64,000 nucleotides of DNA, taken from contig CAWBCV010000021.1 in the NCBI GenBank assembly GCA_963787425.1, forward strand, positions 186,001-250,000, written 5' to 3'. Within the stretch, counting starts at the first letter, position 1. Every line of letters begins with the position of its first letter. Shown one piece after another: positions 24,672 through 33,672 of this stretch. Under the pieces are notes generated by a model. It saw only the letters and a list, made by a program, of their open reading frames with translations, did no database searches and was not told the origin of the DNA. A program made the translations under genes and the position numbers. The DNA comes from AP-15 sp963787425. Lineage in GTDB: Bacteria > Pseudomonadota > Alphaproteobacteria > ATCC43930 > CGMCC-115725.

Positions 24672-26177
24672 TCAGGCCAGAGCAGGAATGATGGTGTGTT
24701 CGGTGAGACGGCGGCCGGCAGCGATGGCGGCGCGGCCAGCGCGGGTGAGATAGTAGCGATAGGTACCGAGGACGCGTTTGATGACGCCGAGATGGCGCAG
24801 ACGGGCGAGTTGTCGGGATAGGGTGGCGGGAGAGGATTGGCCGAGGAGCGGCAGTAGGTCGGCGCGGCGGAGACCGGCGATATTGAAGCCAGGACGCTGG
24901 AGGGCGGCGAGCAGGGTCTGTTCGGCGCGGCTGAAAAAGTTGAGGCCCTTGAGGTTTCGGCCTTTGAGCGGACGGGGTTGGGTGAGACGGTCGAGCGTCC
25001 GGATGCCAGCCGAGAAGTCGTCCAGACTGGAGAGGTATTCAAGGTAACGGCGATTGCAGCTTAGCAAGATCTCACGCAAGTCCTTGAGGCTGTAGATGGT
25101 CTTTCTGACGGGGGCCAGGGCGCGAGTTGCCGGGCCTTGGCGATGTTCCACCTTGCGGTAGTGCTTGAAAGCGGAGACGTCGTTGGTGGTCGTCTCGATA
25201 CGTAGGACGAGGCCGAATTTGTCGTAGATCTTGATCGAGGACTTACTGAAACGATGCTTGACGCAGGTGCCCTCGATACGCGTGGTGAATTGGCTGCCGA
25301 TCTCTTGGGCGAGTTGGGCAGTGATCTTGTGGCCGAGAAAGGTGGCGACGTGTTCGGCTTTGACGGTCAGGATGGCTTGCCGGGAAAGCTGTTCATAGAG
25401 GGGTTTGAGGATGGCCGGCGTGCGGAACACCAGATCAGTGGCGTATTCGACCTGCATGAAACTCCAGTGGTAGGACTGGGCGAAGACGTCGAGCACCGGA
25501 CAGCACTGCTGGGCATAGTGATCGAGGATGCGATGCAGGTGGTCGGGCGAGAGGGTGTCGGCGAGGGCCTGCGCGCGCTCCCAGTCGTCAATGCGCAGAA
25601 AGGCGTTGTCGGCAAGGGTGAAACCGACGCCGGCGGCGGTGAGTTGGCGGGCCAGCCAGCTATGCCCATTGCAATAGAACTGCAGACGGAACGGGCACCA
25701 GGTCGGCACGCGCAGATAGATCAGGCCCAACTCGGCGTCGATGAAGTAGAAGTAGTAATGCAGGCATTTGCCAGTATCCGGCCGCAAGAAGGTGCGATGC
25801 GTGTGCTTGTCATGCCAGGGCTTGTAGGTGTGGCAGGCTTCCATCGCCGAGATGATATGCACCAGGCCGGGACGGTCGCCGCGGACGACAAGCACCCTGG
25901 CGACGACGTCCTCCTTGCGGATGTGGTTCTTGGCAATGTGTTCGATGGTAATGCCAGCGGCACTCGCCAACTCGGCGGCGCGCTCGCGTACTCGATCGCG
26001 AAGTGGTTCGGCAAATCGCGGATAGTCGAAGATCCGGATCTGCCGCGCAGAAAGAAATCCCGTCATTCCCTTCGCGTAACAGGCTCCCGGCAGCGTGCCG
26101 GTGACGATGATCCGGTCATAGCAGGAGAGCACCCCGGCGAGGCGCTCGCGGTAACGCTCCGTCAGCGGCTGCCTCAA
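24672..26177 (-). CDS. uncharacterised transposase-like protein with C-terminal winged helix
   Basis: 501 residues, open from ATG 26177. Residues 1-260 contain RERLAGVLSCYDRIIVTGTL, HIAKNHIRKEDVVARVLV, HYYFYFIDAELGLIYLRVPT and CPFRLQFYCNGHSWLARQL, a conserved-looking core that does not show a clear DDE, DEDD, HUH or serine/tyrosine recombinase signature. The last 100 residues (LLPLLGQSSPATLSRQLARL RHLGVIKRVLGTYRYYLT) form a winged-helix DNA-binding domain, which is why relatives may be annotated as MarR-like. I recall near-identical copies as repeated genes in unrelated bacteria, but cannot check this here. Its left flank truncates a DUF3830 gene. Confidence 0.6.
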   Translation of the reverse strand: MRQPLTERYRERLAGVLSCYDRIIVTGTLPGACYAKGMTGFLSARQIRIFDYPRFAEPLRDRVRERAAELASAAGITIEHIAKNHIRKEDVVARVLVVRGDRPGLVHIISAMEACHTYKPWHDKHTHRTFLRPDTGKCLHYYFYFIDAELGLIYLRVPTWCPFRLQFYCNGHSWLARQLTAAGVGFTLADNAFLRIDDWERAQALADTLSPDHLHRILDHYAQQCCPVLDVFAQSYHWSFMQVEYATDLVFRTPAILKPLYEQLSRQAILTVKAEHVATFLGHKITAQLAQEIGSQFTTRIEGTCVKHRFSKSSIKIYDKFGLVLRIETTTNDVSAFKHYRKVEHRQGPATRALAPVRKTIYSLKDLREILLSCNRRYLEYLSSLDDFSAGIRTLDRLTQPRPLKGRNLKGLNFFSRAEQTLLAALQRPGFNIAGLRRADLLPLLGQSSPATLSRQLARLRHLGVIKRVLGTYRYYLTRAGRAAIAAGRRLTEHTIIPALA

Positions 26178-26333
26178 CCTCCCCTCCTGCTCCCCGCGTC
26201 TCCTGCGTCTATTTTAACCTGTTTGGTTCCGGCTTCGCCGGCTTAGGAAACCGCGATTTGGTATCGACACCGGGATGGCGTGTCTTGCAGGGCCAACGGA
26301 ACTTGGCGCCGGAACAGGTCTTCATTCTATCGG

Positions 26334-27650
26334 TCACCGACGCGACACGCCCTCAACGGGGGCACGGCTTCCCGGCGCCCACGCCGCCGAGCGCGCGGCG
26401 GTTTTCGGCGACATTGGCCGAGGAAACCACGGCGGCATCATCGGCAGCGCCACGAACCGAGGACCGGCGAGGCCGGGTTGCGCCTTGATGTGAACCCGCG
26501 ACCCTCCTGGCGGTGGAGACCGCAACACGGTCGTCGACAGTGGGCCGGCGGCTGCGAAAGCTGGCGGCGCTGAGCGCGAGACCCCGGTCGCTGCCGGTGC
26601 TCCAGCGCTTGGCACATTCATTCGCCGAATCACCGCGGCTGAGATGGTGGGCCGGAACCGCGTGCGCGAGGCGGGTTCATTATAGAGGGCACTAGGCCGG
26701 CGGCCCAAATCATGCCGCCAAGTGTCTGTTTCTATTCCGGCCCTGTGGCGATTGAGGGTATTGAACTTTTCGATGTCGAGTTGAATTCGACGCTGAGCCC
26801 AATCGAAGGCGCACCAGCGCCACAGCGGTTGGACGACTGCAAACCCCGTACCGAACCCGATACCAAAGGGCAGTGGGAAACCGACGCCGTAATCGTCCGG
26901 AGAAATATCGAGTGGCGGGTATTCTGGATACGGCCACGCGCCGTAGATGGCCGGGCCGTAAACCGGCGGATAGATGAATTCAGGATTCGCTGGCTCGATA
27001 ACAATGCCTTGGCGTTCGGTCGTTACGCGCTGCTCAGCATTGGACCACAGCGTCCCCGCGGCCGCGGCTTGGTGGCGAAGACGTTGGATCGCATCCATGA
27101 CGTCCCCCTGCTGGGCCGTGACGGCGTTGCCCAGCTCCTCCGTCCAGTCAAGCTCTCCGTCCATCGTCTGCAGGATCCGGGGAAAAGGCACCAGCGACTT
27201 GACGCTGGGATCCCACGCCTCCGCCTCGATCGCGGCAGCAAGCTGGTCTCCCTGCAAATTCGCGCGAGCGGGGTCTTGCAGCCAACGAACCGCTTTGACG
27301 ATGTCGAGAGGATAGGTCGCCGCCATCAAGATTTGTGCGAGCAGAGCGTCCGGATAGAGCGCGATCGGGGCGAGCAGCTGGTCGAGCTGTTCGGGTCGGA
27401 AAATTGACGAGGTTTGGGCCGCAAGGGGCGGCGCCGGTGTTTCCGCTTGGGGGGCCGCCGCAGGACTTTCCGTTACGGACGCCGCTGACGGGTTTTCCGC
27501 TAACGGTGCCGCCACCGAAGCTTCCCCCGCGGGGGCGCGCGCTTCAGCTGCGGGGACCGGCGCGAGGTCTGGCAACGCGCGAACCGCCGGGATGGCGAGG
27601 ATCGCGACAGAGACGACACTAGCCATCACCCGAGTCGGGCTCGTACTCAT
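26334..27650 (-). CDS. DUF3300 secreted protein
   Basis: 438 residues from ATG 27650. A signal-like N-terminus (RVMASVVSVAILAIPAVRAL) is followed by an Ala/Pro-rich linker. The DUF3300 domain follows: FRPEQLDQLLAPIALYPDAL LAQILMAATYPLDIVKAVRW, WDPSVKSLVPFPRILQTMDG and IVIEPANPEFIYPPVYGPAI YG. The C-terminal region is Pro/Arg-rich and low complexity. DUF3300 proteins are periplasmic or cell-surface proteins of unknown role. No co-transcribed partner is obvious. Confidence 0.8.
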   Translation of the reverse strand: MSTSPTRVMASVVSVAILAIPAVRALPDLAPVPAAEARAPAGEASVAAPLAENPSAASVTESPAAAPQAETPAPPLAAQTSSIFRPEQLDQLLAPIALYPDALLAQILMAATYPLDIVKAVRWLQDPARANLQGDQLAAAIEAEAWDPSVKSLVPFPRILQTMDGELDWTEELGNAVTAQQGDVMDAIQRLRHQAAAAGTLWSNAEQRVTTERQGIVIEPANPEFIYPPVYGPAIYGAWPYPEYPPLDISPDDYGVGFPLPFGIGFGTGFAVVQPLWRWCAFDWAQRRIQLDIEKFNTLNRHRAGIETDTWRHDLGRRPSALYNEPASRTRFRPTISAAVIRRMNVPSAGAPAATGVSRSAPPAFAAAGPLSTTVLRSPPPGGSRVHIKAQPGLAGPRFVALPMMPPWFPRPMSPKTAARSAAWAPGSRAPVEGVSRR

Positions 27651-27747
27651 GGGCGCCATCTCCCTCACCCTTGCGATTGGATTTCGGAACCTTAACCAAA
27701 GGTCAAGATTTCCCGAACAATCCTCCAGATTATTAGGCAACAGCAAC

Positions 27748-28046
27748 CTATTTGGATGACCTACCGGCGATCAATTTTCGGTTATCGACGGCCTCTCTCG
27801 CGATACGCCGGAACTCGGCCAGGCAGCGGTTGAAAGCTGCCCGGTCGGCCAGTCCAGCCTGTTCGGCGAAGAATGACAGGTCGGGAATACAGTCTGTGGG
27901 TGCTGGAGGAACAGCCCCCGGAACAGGCGAGAGAGAACGCAGCCCGGAAGAAAGAAGCCCGGCCGGCAGGCGATCCAGCGCAGGCCGTCGGGGGGGCCGC
28001 CACCGGGGACAGGCAGTGAATGTGCGGATGGTTTTCGACCGCTCAC
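27748..28046 (-). pseudogene. IS91-type transposase remnant
   Basis: Pieces in different frames read HPHIHCL then PGGGPPDGLRWIACRPGFFL P and LSRLFRGLFLQH, followed in another frame by FFAEQAGLADRAAFNRCLAE FRRIAREAVDN to a stop at 27748. H-P-H-x-H-C-L-V-P-G-G-G is the conserved HUH region of IS91-family transposases. At least two frameshifts are needed, and the catalytic tyrosines and zinc finger are gone. A truncated IS91-type recombinase also occurs at 8253-8573. Confidence 0.5.
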
Positions 28047-28085
28047 TGCACCCGATCGGAACGCTCGTGCTCGGGCGATGTCGGC

Positions 28086-28115
28086 GACAGGCGCGTTGCC
28101 GACAGGCGCGTTGCG
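28086..28115. repeat. 15-bp tandem duplication
   Basis: GACAGGCGCGTTGCC followed directly by GACAGGCGCGTTGCG, 14 of 15 bases identical, in the non-coding stretch upstream of the IS91 relic. Probably a slippage duplication. Confidence 0.6.
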
Positions 28116-28275
28116 CTCGGCGGCACCTATGCCACGCCGCCGGCGGCGAGCCTGGCTTTTATTGAACCGCTGCTAGGCGAACGGGTCCGAGCGTCGCAGT
28201 TGGGCCACACCGGCGATCAGCGTAGCGCTCGTCTCTTCAAAGTCGGCTGAGCTTCCTTGCAAGCGGAGTTATTCG

Positions 28276-29172
28276 TCAGGTATTCGGCTGGCGGCGCCGT
28301 CGCACCGCGGCGAGGCTAAGCAGGCCGGCACCGAGCAGCGCAATTGATGCCGGCTCGGGTACGAGTTCGGTGATCACGACCTCACCGTTGCCCGTCCGGA
28401 AATCGGCGACCAGGATCTGGTTTGTGCCCGCGTCGAAGGAGCCGCCGCCACCACCCTGACCATCACCGCCAGGGCTGCTGGTGCCGCCGCCGCCGCTGTA
28501 GCCGCCACCACCGCCAGCGCCGCCCACGGCGCCACCACCGCCGCCGAACCCGCCACCGAACTCGCCACCCGCGAGACCTGGGAATGCACCACCGCCGCCG
28601 CCGGCGGGACTGCCGTCGCGGAATTCTCCAGTGCCGCCGGCGCTGAAGAACCCGCCGCCACCACCGCCACCACCAAAGGAGCCGACACCACCACCGCCAC
28701 CGTTGCCGCCGGTGCCGCCATTCTGAAAGCCTCCATCCGGGCCGGTAAGGCCGCCCTGGCCGGGGAGGCCCATAAAGACGAGATTAGTATGCCCGCCGCC
28801 GCCGCCACCACCGGCGATGACCAGCGGCGTGTTGCCCTGGTCGACTACAAAGGTCCCGCCACCCCCGCCGCCCACACCACCGCCAACATTATTGCTACCC
28901 GCACCGCCCACGCCGATCTGCAGGATCTCGCCTGCGGTCAGGCCGAAGTTGCCGCCGATCTCGGCCCCTAGACCGCCTACGCCGCTCAAATTGCCCGCGG
29001 TGGCGCTTCCGCCCTGCGCGCCAAAAGCGAGGATCTGATAGGTGTCGGTGGTCGGCACCGTGAAGGTGACGAGGCTACCCGTATACATGAAGTCGAACGG
29101 CACGGCATGGGCGGCCGATGCTGACGCGGCGAGCCCCAGAGCCGTTGCCCCAGCCAGCAAAACCAGCTTCAT
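28276..29172 (-). CDS. glycine-rich PEP-CTERM protein
   Basis: 298 residues. Signal peptide: MKLVLLAGATALGLAASASA AHA. A beta-strand domain follows (FTVPTTDTYQILAFGAQGGS), then about 150 residues dominated by poly-Gly blocks, broken by TFVVDQGNTPLVIAGGGGG G. The C-terminus is a textbook PEP-CTERM sorting signal: VPEPASIALLGAGLLSLAA and a run of arginines. Such proteins are processed by exosortase and associated with exopolysaccharide or biofilm matrix. The glycine-rich part resembles the Gly-rich region next to receptor-type beta domains. No exosortase gene is in the window. Confidence 0.85.
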   Translation of the reverse strand: MKLVLLAGATALGLAASASAAHAVPFDFMYTGSLVTFTVPTTDTYQILAFGAQGGSATAGNLSGVGGLGAEIGGNFGLTAGEILQIGVGGAGSNNVGGGVGGGGGGTFVVDQGNTPLVIAGGGGGGGHTNLVFMGLPGQGGLTGPDGGFQNGGTGGNGGGGGVGSFGGGGGGGGFFSAGGTGEFRDGSPAGGGGGAFPGLAGGEFGGGFGGGGGAVGGAGGGGGYSGGGGTSSPGGDGQGGGGGSFDAGTNQILVADFRTGNGEVVITELVPEPASIALLGAGLLSLAAVRRRRQPNT

Positions 29173-29312
29173 TTTTATACTCCGATCATCGAACTTACGT
29201 TAAGCTTAACGGACCAGAGCAATCTTCACGCCAACAGGATTTTTGCGCATAGAACAATCCCCTGCGCGCCGTGCCGTGCTGTGCGGTCGTGCCCCTTGGG
29301 GTGGTGTAGGAG

Positions 29313-29379
29313 CTGTGGGTAAGTGGCCCGCCGCAGCGACCGCCATGAGTTCTGGCGGCGGCGGGCCACTTATCCACAG
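29313..29379. repeat. long palindrome with paired DnaA-box-like sequences
   Basis: CTGTGGGTAAGTGGCCCGCC GC (29313-29334) pairs with its near-exact reverse complement at 29358-29379 (21 of 22 bases). The right arm contains TTATCCACA (29371-29379), the consensus DnaA box; the left arm contains the inverted variant TTACCCACA. It lies just inside the left end of the IS256 element, upstream of the transposase. Confidence 0.75.
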
Positions 29380-29446
29380 CGGTGGTCATCGCGGATCTCC
29401 GGTAGGGTTTGGCTGCCAAACCTGAACGCGAACCAAGGACCCGACG

Positions 29447-30647
29447 ATGACCGATGAGATGAGGATCCTTCGCACGCTGCTGGAGAAGAGCTCCGACGCC
29501 GATTTGCTGCGCGAGATGGTGGGTTTTGCCGCACATCGCTTAATGGAACTGGAAGTCGAGAGCGTGACCGGCGCCGCCCATGGCGAGCGCAGCCCGGACC
29601 GAAATCAATCACCGCAACGGCTATCGTGACCGGATCTGGGAGACGCGTGCCGGAGCGGTCGAACTGCGCATCCCCAAGCTGCGCAAGAGCAGCTACTTCC
29701 CGGCGTTCCTGGAACCGCGACGCATGGCTGAGAAGGCGCTCACGGCGGTGATCCAGGAGGCTTATGTCCATGGCGTGTCGACCCGCTCGGTCGATGATTT
29801 GGTCAAAGCGATGGGCATGACCGGGATCTCCAAAAGCCAAGTCAGCCGGTTGTGCACAGAGATCGACGATCAGATCGCCGCCTTCCTCAACCGGCCACTG
29901 GAAGGCGACTGGCCCTATCTCTGGCTGGATGCCACCTATGTTAAAGTCCGCGCCACCGGTCGGATTGTCTCGGTCGCGGTCATCGTCGCCGTCGCCGTCA
30001 ACAGCGACGGCCGACGCGAGGTGCTGGGCATCGCGATCGGCGCCTCCGAGGCCGAGACCTTCTGGACCGAGTTCCTGCGCTCGCTGGCAAGGCGCGGCCT
30101 GCGCGGCGTCAAGCTCGTAATCTCGGATGCCCATGAAGGGCTCAAGGCGGCCGTTGCAAAGGTGTTGCATGCCTCCTGGCAGCGCTGCCGCGTGCATTTC
30201 ATGCGCAATGTCCTGGCCCATGCCGGAAAGCAAGGCCGGCGTGTCGTCGCTGCCTTCATCGCCACCGCCTTCGCCCAAGAGGACGCCGAAATGGCCCGCC
30301 TCCAGTGGCGCCAGGTTGCTGATCAGCTCAGGCCCAAGGTCGCAAAGCTGGCGACATTGATGGATCAGGCGGAAGCCGATGTCCTCGCCTTTATGAGCTT
30401 CCCCAAGGACCACAGGCCCAAGATCCACAGCACCAACCCGCTGGAACGGCTCAACGGCGAAATCAAGCGCCGCACCGACGTTGTCGGCATCTTCCCCAAT
30501 GAGGATGCCATCACTCGCCTGGTCGGCGCTATTCTGCTCGAGCAGAACGACGAATGGGCCGTGCAGCGCGCCCGCTACATGACCCTGGAAACAATCGCTC
30601 CACTGAGCGAAGATCCGATCTTCAAGCTGCCCGCCGTGGCAGCCTGA
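29447..30647 (+). pseudogene. IS256-family transposase, one frameshift
   Basis: The N-terminal frame (MTDEMRILRTLLEKSSDADL ... ELEVESVTGAAHGER) shifts by one base near 29585-29590 into TEINHRNGYRDRIWETRAGA VELRIPKLRKSSYFP and then stays open to 30647. The DDE triad is intact: Asp in YLWLDATYVKVR, Asp in KLVISDAHEGLK, and Glu in STNPLERLNGEIKRR. The zinc-like C/H positions (RCRVHFMRN) are also kept. Only the single indel argues against activity, and it could be a sequencing error. Confidence 0.85.
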
Positions 30648-30716
30648 CGACACCGGCCAAATCCGCTGGAGAGCGCGAACGACGCTGCTCTTACACCACC
30701 CCCTGGGACACGATCT

Positions 30717-30924
30717 GCTGTGCGGTACTGGATATGTAAACTTTCCCGACAAGCGCAATACACCAATGACGGCGAGCGCTGTCGAGAATTGTTAGCACTA
30801 CCAATGGGTTGGACTCCCCAAGGCTGCTCGTGCTGCCGCCGCTGATGTAAAAATCGCCGACGCATGGGCACCCTCGGTAGCCTTTATCGTCCAAAATGTT
30901 GGAGCGTTTATTCATATTTATCAT
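30717..30924 (-). pseudogene. possible small ORF split by the IS256 element
   Basis: From ATG 30924: MINMNKRSNILDDKGYRGCP CVGDFYISGG ... CIALVGKVYISSTAQ, running into the IS. Removing 29288-30726 would join it in frame to 29278-29195 and give a 96-residue ORF. No homology is recognised. The remaining 200 bases up to mazG hold nothing I can call. Confidence 0.25.
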
Positions 30925-31121
30925 TTAGTTAACAGGTATGCGGTGTCCGAAGGGTTGTTAAGAATTCCGACACAGGCTCCTTCCTTCTGCTTTTTTGGCG
31001 GGTTAGGCCGGCCTTGACCAAAGGAAGTGGTTCCAACCCACTTTCGCCCGCTTCCGGGGTCAACGGGACCAAAGCTATCATTATTGCGTCAACTGGAACC
31101 GACCGATAAATACTCGGGCGC

Positions 31122-31919
31122 ATGGCCTCTCCCCTCCACCGTCTGCTCGAAATCATGACGCGGCTGCGCGACCCGCAGCACGGTTGCCCTTGGGATAAGG
31201 AGCAGGATTTCTCGACAATCGCCCCGTACACGATTGAGGAGGCCTATGAGGTGGCCGACGCGATCGCGCGCGGCGACATGGCCGCGCTGAAGGACGAACT
31301 TGGCGATCTACTCTTTCAGGTCGTCTTCCATGCGCGGATGGCCGAGGAACAGAACGTCTTTGACTTCGAAGATGTTGCCGCGGCGATCACAGACAAAATG
31401 GAGCGGCGCCATCCGCATGTCTTCGGCGGCGTCCTAATCGATTCGGCAGCGGCGCAAGATAAGGCCTGGGAGGAGCACAAAGCTGCTGAGCGTCGGGACC
31501 GCGCCCAAGCGAGCGGAGCGGCGGAAAGCGTCCTCGATGGCGTTGCCCTGGCTCTGCCCGCTCTACTGCGAGCCGACAAAATCCAGAAACGCGCGGCTCG
31601 GATCGGGTTTGACTGGCCCGATGCGCGACCGGTATTCGAGAAGCTCAAGGAAGAGATCGCCGAACTCGAGACTGAGCTCCAAAAGCACGCCAAGCGCCCC
31701 GCCTTGGAAGACGAGATGGGCGACATTCTTTTTGCCGCGACCAACCTTGCCCGGAAGCTCGATATCGACCCTGAAGCAGCACTGCGGCATGCAACCGCCA
31801 AATTCGAGCGCCGCTTCCGGCGCGTCGAGACGCTCGCCGCCGAGCGTGCAGCGGGCAGCGATCTCGACTGGCTTGAAGGCCTGTGGCAGGAAGTCAAGCG
31901 CGAAGAGCAGGAGGGGTAG
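31122..31919 (+). CDS. mazG: nucleoside triphosphate pyrophosphohydrolase MazG
   Basis: 265 residues with two tandem MazG folds. The first has CPWDKEQDFSTIAPYTIEEA YEVADAI and LKDELGDLLFQVVFHARMAE E, giving the E-x2-E ... E-x3-D magnesium site. The second has FEKLKEEIAELETELQ and LEDEMGDILFAATNLARKL. It hydrolyses NTPs/dNTPs to NMP and PPi as a housekeeping and stress function. Its position next to hflX-hfq-ntrX is conserved in alphaproteobacteria. The Nudix gene follows after 8 bases. Confidence 0.95.
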   Translation: MASPLHRLLEIMTRLRDPQHGCPWDKEQDFSTIAPYTIEEAYEVADAIARGDMAALKDELGDLLFQVVFHARMAEEQNVFDFEDVAAAITDKMERRHPHVFGGVLIDSAAAQDKAWEEHKAAERRDRAQASGAAESVLDGVALALPALLRADKIQKRAARIGFDWPDARPVFEKLKEEIAELETELQKHAKRPALEDEMGDILFAATNLARKLDIDPEAALRHATAKFERRFRRVETLAAERAAGSDLDWLEGLWQEVKREEQEG

Positions 31920-31927
31920 GCGGGCGC

Positions 31928-32341
31928 ATGCGCTTCGAAGGCGAAAGCGGGATGCGTTTCCCGGTGTCGGTGAAGGGTGTCCTCCTGGAGGACGACCGGG
32001 TCGTGCTTCTGCTGAATGAACGCGACGAGTGGGAGTTGCCAGGCGGTCGGCTGGAACGCGGCGAAGATCCGGTAGCCTGCCTCGAGCGCGAATTTGCCGA
32101 GGAACTCGGCGCCGAAATTGTCGCTGATGGGATACTCGATTGCTGGCTGTATCAGGTGCTGCCCGGAAAAGACGTGCTGATCGTCACTTACGGGGTGCGC
32201 CGCGTCGACCGGCGGGAGTTCCGGGTCAGTCGGGAGCATCGGAATTTCGGCGTTTTTACGATCGGCGAGCTGCCGAATTTGGCAATGCCGGAAGGCTACC
32301 GCCGTTCGATCCGAGTTTGCGCGGCGCAGCACGGCTGTTGA
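31928..32341 (+). CDS. Nudix hydrolase
   Basis: 137 residues from ATG 31928, or 129 from ATG 31952. The Nudix box is complete: GGRLERGEDPVACLEREFAE ELG matches G-x5-E-x7-R-E-x2-E-E-x-G. The rest of the fold reads GVLLEDDRVVLLLNERDEWE and YQVLPGKDVLIVTYGVRR. It starts 8 bases after mazG, so both genes probably form an operon for nucleotide clean-up. Its substrate cannot be told from sequence. The stop lies 3 bases from the convergent hflX stop. Confidence 0.9.
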   Translation: MRFEGESGMRFPVSVKGVLLEDDRVVLLLNERDEWELPGGRLERGEDPVACLEREFAEELGAEIVADGILDCWLYQVLPGKDVLIVTYGVRRVDRREFRVSREHRNFGVFTIGELPNLAMPEGYRRSIRVCAAQHGC

Positions 32342-32344
32342 TAT

Positions 32345-33616
32345 TTAGTGCAGGCGCTGCCGATGACGGAGCCGAGCAATGTCCTCTTCAGGCAATCGAG
32401 CCGAGATGTGCGCCGCCTCATTGTCGTCGCGCCGGCCCAGCACCTCGCCGCGCTGGTATATCCAAGCCAATGTCTTGCCGTCGGTCAGCGGCACGTCCAG
32501 CCGCACGACACGGGTATCGCTCTCGAGCCGGCTATCGATCAGCTCGAGCAATCCGTCGCAACCCTCACCCGTCGCGGCCGATAGGGCTATGCTCTGCAAG
32601 TTGCGCAGCTTCTGCTGTTGCAGAATTTGCCGCGTTGCTGGATCGAGCAAGTCGATCTTGTTCAGCGCCTCTATCAGCCCCTCCTCTTTCGGCTGATCGA
32701 GGCCGAGATCGGTGAGGACGTTCAGCACATCGTTGCGCTGCGCCTCGCTGTCGGGGTGATGTGCATCGCGGACGTGGATAACAATATCCGCTTCGGTGAC
32801 CTCTTCGAGCGTGGCGCGGAAGGCGGCAACGAGATGGGTCGGGAGATCCGAGATGAAGCCGACCGTGTCGGATAGGATCACTTGGCGCCCCGAGGGCAAT
32901 CCGAGCCGCCGCATCGTCGGATCGAGCGTCGCGAACAGCATGTCCCCGGCGGTGACAGACGAGCTGGTCAACCGGTTGAACAGCGTCGATTTCCCGGCAT
33001 TCGTATACCCGACCAGCGCGACCACGGGATATGGCACGCGGCGGCGGGCCTCGCGATGCAAATTCCGCGTCCGTCTTGTCGCGTCGAGGTCGCGCTTCAA
33101 CCTGGCAATGCGCTCGCCGATCAGCCGCCGGTCGATTTCGAGCTGGCTTTCGCCTGGGCCGCCGAGGAAGCCAAACCCGCCGCGCTGGCGCTCGAGATGT
33201 GTCCAGGAGCGCACCAGACGGGACCGTTGATAGGTCAGCGCCGCCAGCTCGACCTGTAATCGGCCCTCATGGGTGCGGGCCCGCTCGCCAAAAATCTCCA
33301 GGATCAGGCCCGTTCGATCTATCACCTTGGCTTGCCAGCGCCGTTCGAGATTGCGCTGCTGCACTGGGCTCAACGCAGCGTCGATGACGACGAGCCCGAT
33401 GTCGTTTTCGCCGATCAGCTCGCCGAGGTTTTCGACTGTGCCGCTGCCTAAGAGGCTGCCGGGGCGCGGGCGCGTGATATTGGCGATTTCGGCACGGATT
33501 ACGTCGAGACGTATTGCCTTGGCGAGGCCGACCGCTTCTTCAAGCCGCGCTCCGACCGAACGAGCGGAGATTTCGCTAGAGTGCCGTCCAGGTGCCGTTT
33601 TCGACACCAGATGCAC
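32345..33616 (-). CDS. hflX: ribosome-associated GTPase HflX
   Basis: 423 residues from GTG 33616. In-frame residues continue upstream without a stop almost to hfq, so a longer N-terminus with a non-ATG start is possible. The N-terminal HflX domain (GSGTVENLGELIGENDIGLV) leads to the glycine-rich linker (RQRGGFGFLGGPGESQLEID). The G domain follows: G1 GYTNAGKST, G3 DTVGFISDLP, G4 NKID, G5 LSAATGEG. HflX splits stalled 70S ribosomes under heat or antibiotic stress. It lies downstream of hfq as in many Proteobacteria. Confidence 0.95.
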   Translation of the reverse strand: MHLVSKTAPGRHSSEISARSVGARLEEAVGLAKAIRLDVIRAEIANITRPRPGSLLGSGTVENLGELIGENDIGLVVIDAALSPVQQRNLERRWQAKVIDRTGLILEIFGERARTHEGRLQVELAALTYQRSRLVRSWTHLERQRGGFGFLGGPGESQLEIDRRLIGERIARLKRDLDATRRTRNLHREARRRVPYPVVALVGYTNAGKSTLFNRLTSSSVTAGDMLFATLDPTMRRLGLPSGRQVILSDTVGFISDLPTHLVAAFRATLEEVTEADIVIHVRDAHHPDSEAQRNDVLNVLTDLGLDQPKEEGLIEALNKIDLLDPATRQILQQQKLRNLQSIALSAATGEGCDGLLELIDSRLESDTRVVRLDVPLTDGKTLAWIYQRGEVLGRRDDNEAAHISARLPEEDIARLRHRQRLH

Positions 33617-33672
33617 GACGAGAGCCCGACCTGTCGAGCCCGCGTCGACGGCCGCTGGGGTATCTGTCCGGT

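Larger units (their letters stand above)
29288..30716 (+). mobile_element. IS256-family insertion sequence
   Basis: Terminal inverted repeats of about 28 bp: left from 29288 (CGTGCCCCTTGGGGTGGTGT), right reading inward from 30712 (CGTGTCCCAGGGGGTGGTGT AAGAGC). A 10-bp direct repeat GCTGTGCGGT flanks the unit at 29278-29287 and 30717-30726, a good candidate for the target duplication, although four bases at the right end (30713-30716) lie between the TIR and the repeat. It contains one frameshifted transposase gene. Confidence 0.75.

Noticed and set aside
28420..28900. Short GC-rich repeats that could suggest a CRISPR array
   Set aside because: They are poly-Gly codon runs of the PEP-CTERM gene. 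Repeats are irregular and there are no spacers of constant length.
29370..30758. 462-residue leftward frame across the IS256 element
   Set aside because: Antisense to the transposase with its intact DDE motifs. It also crosses the IS boundary.
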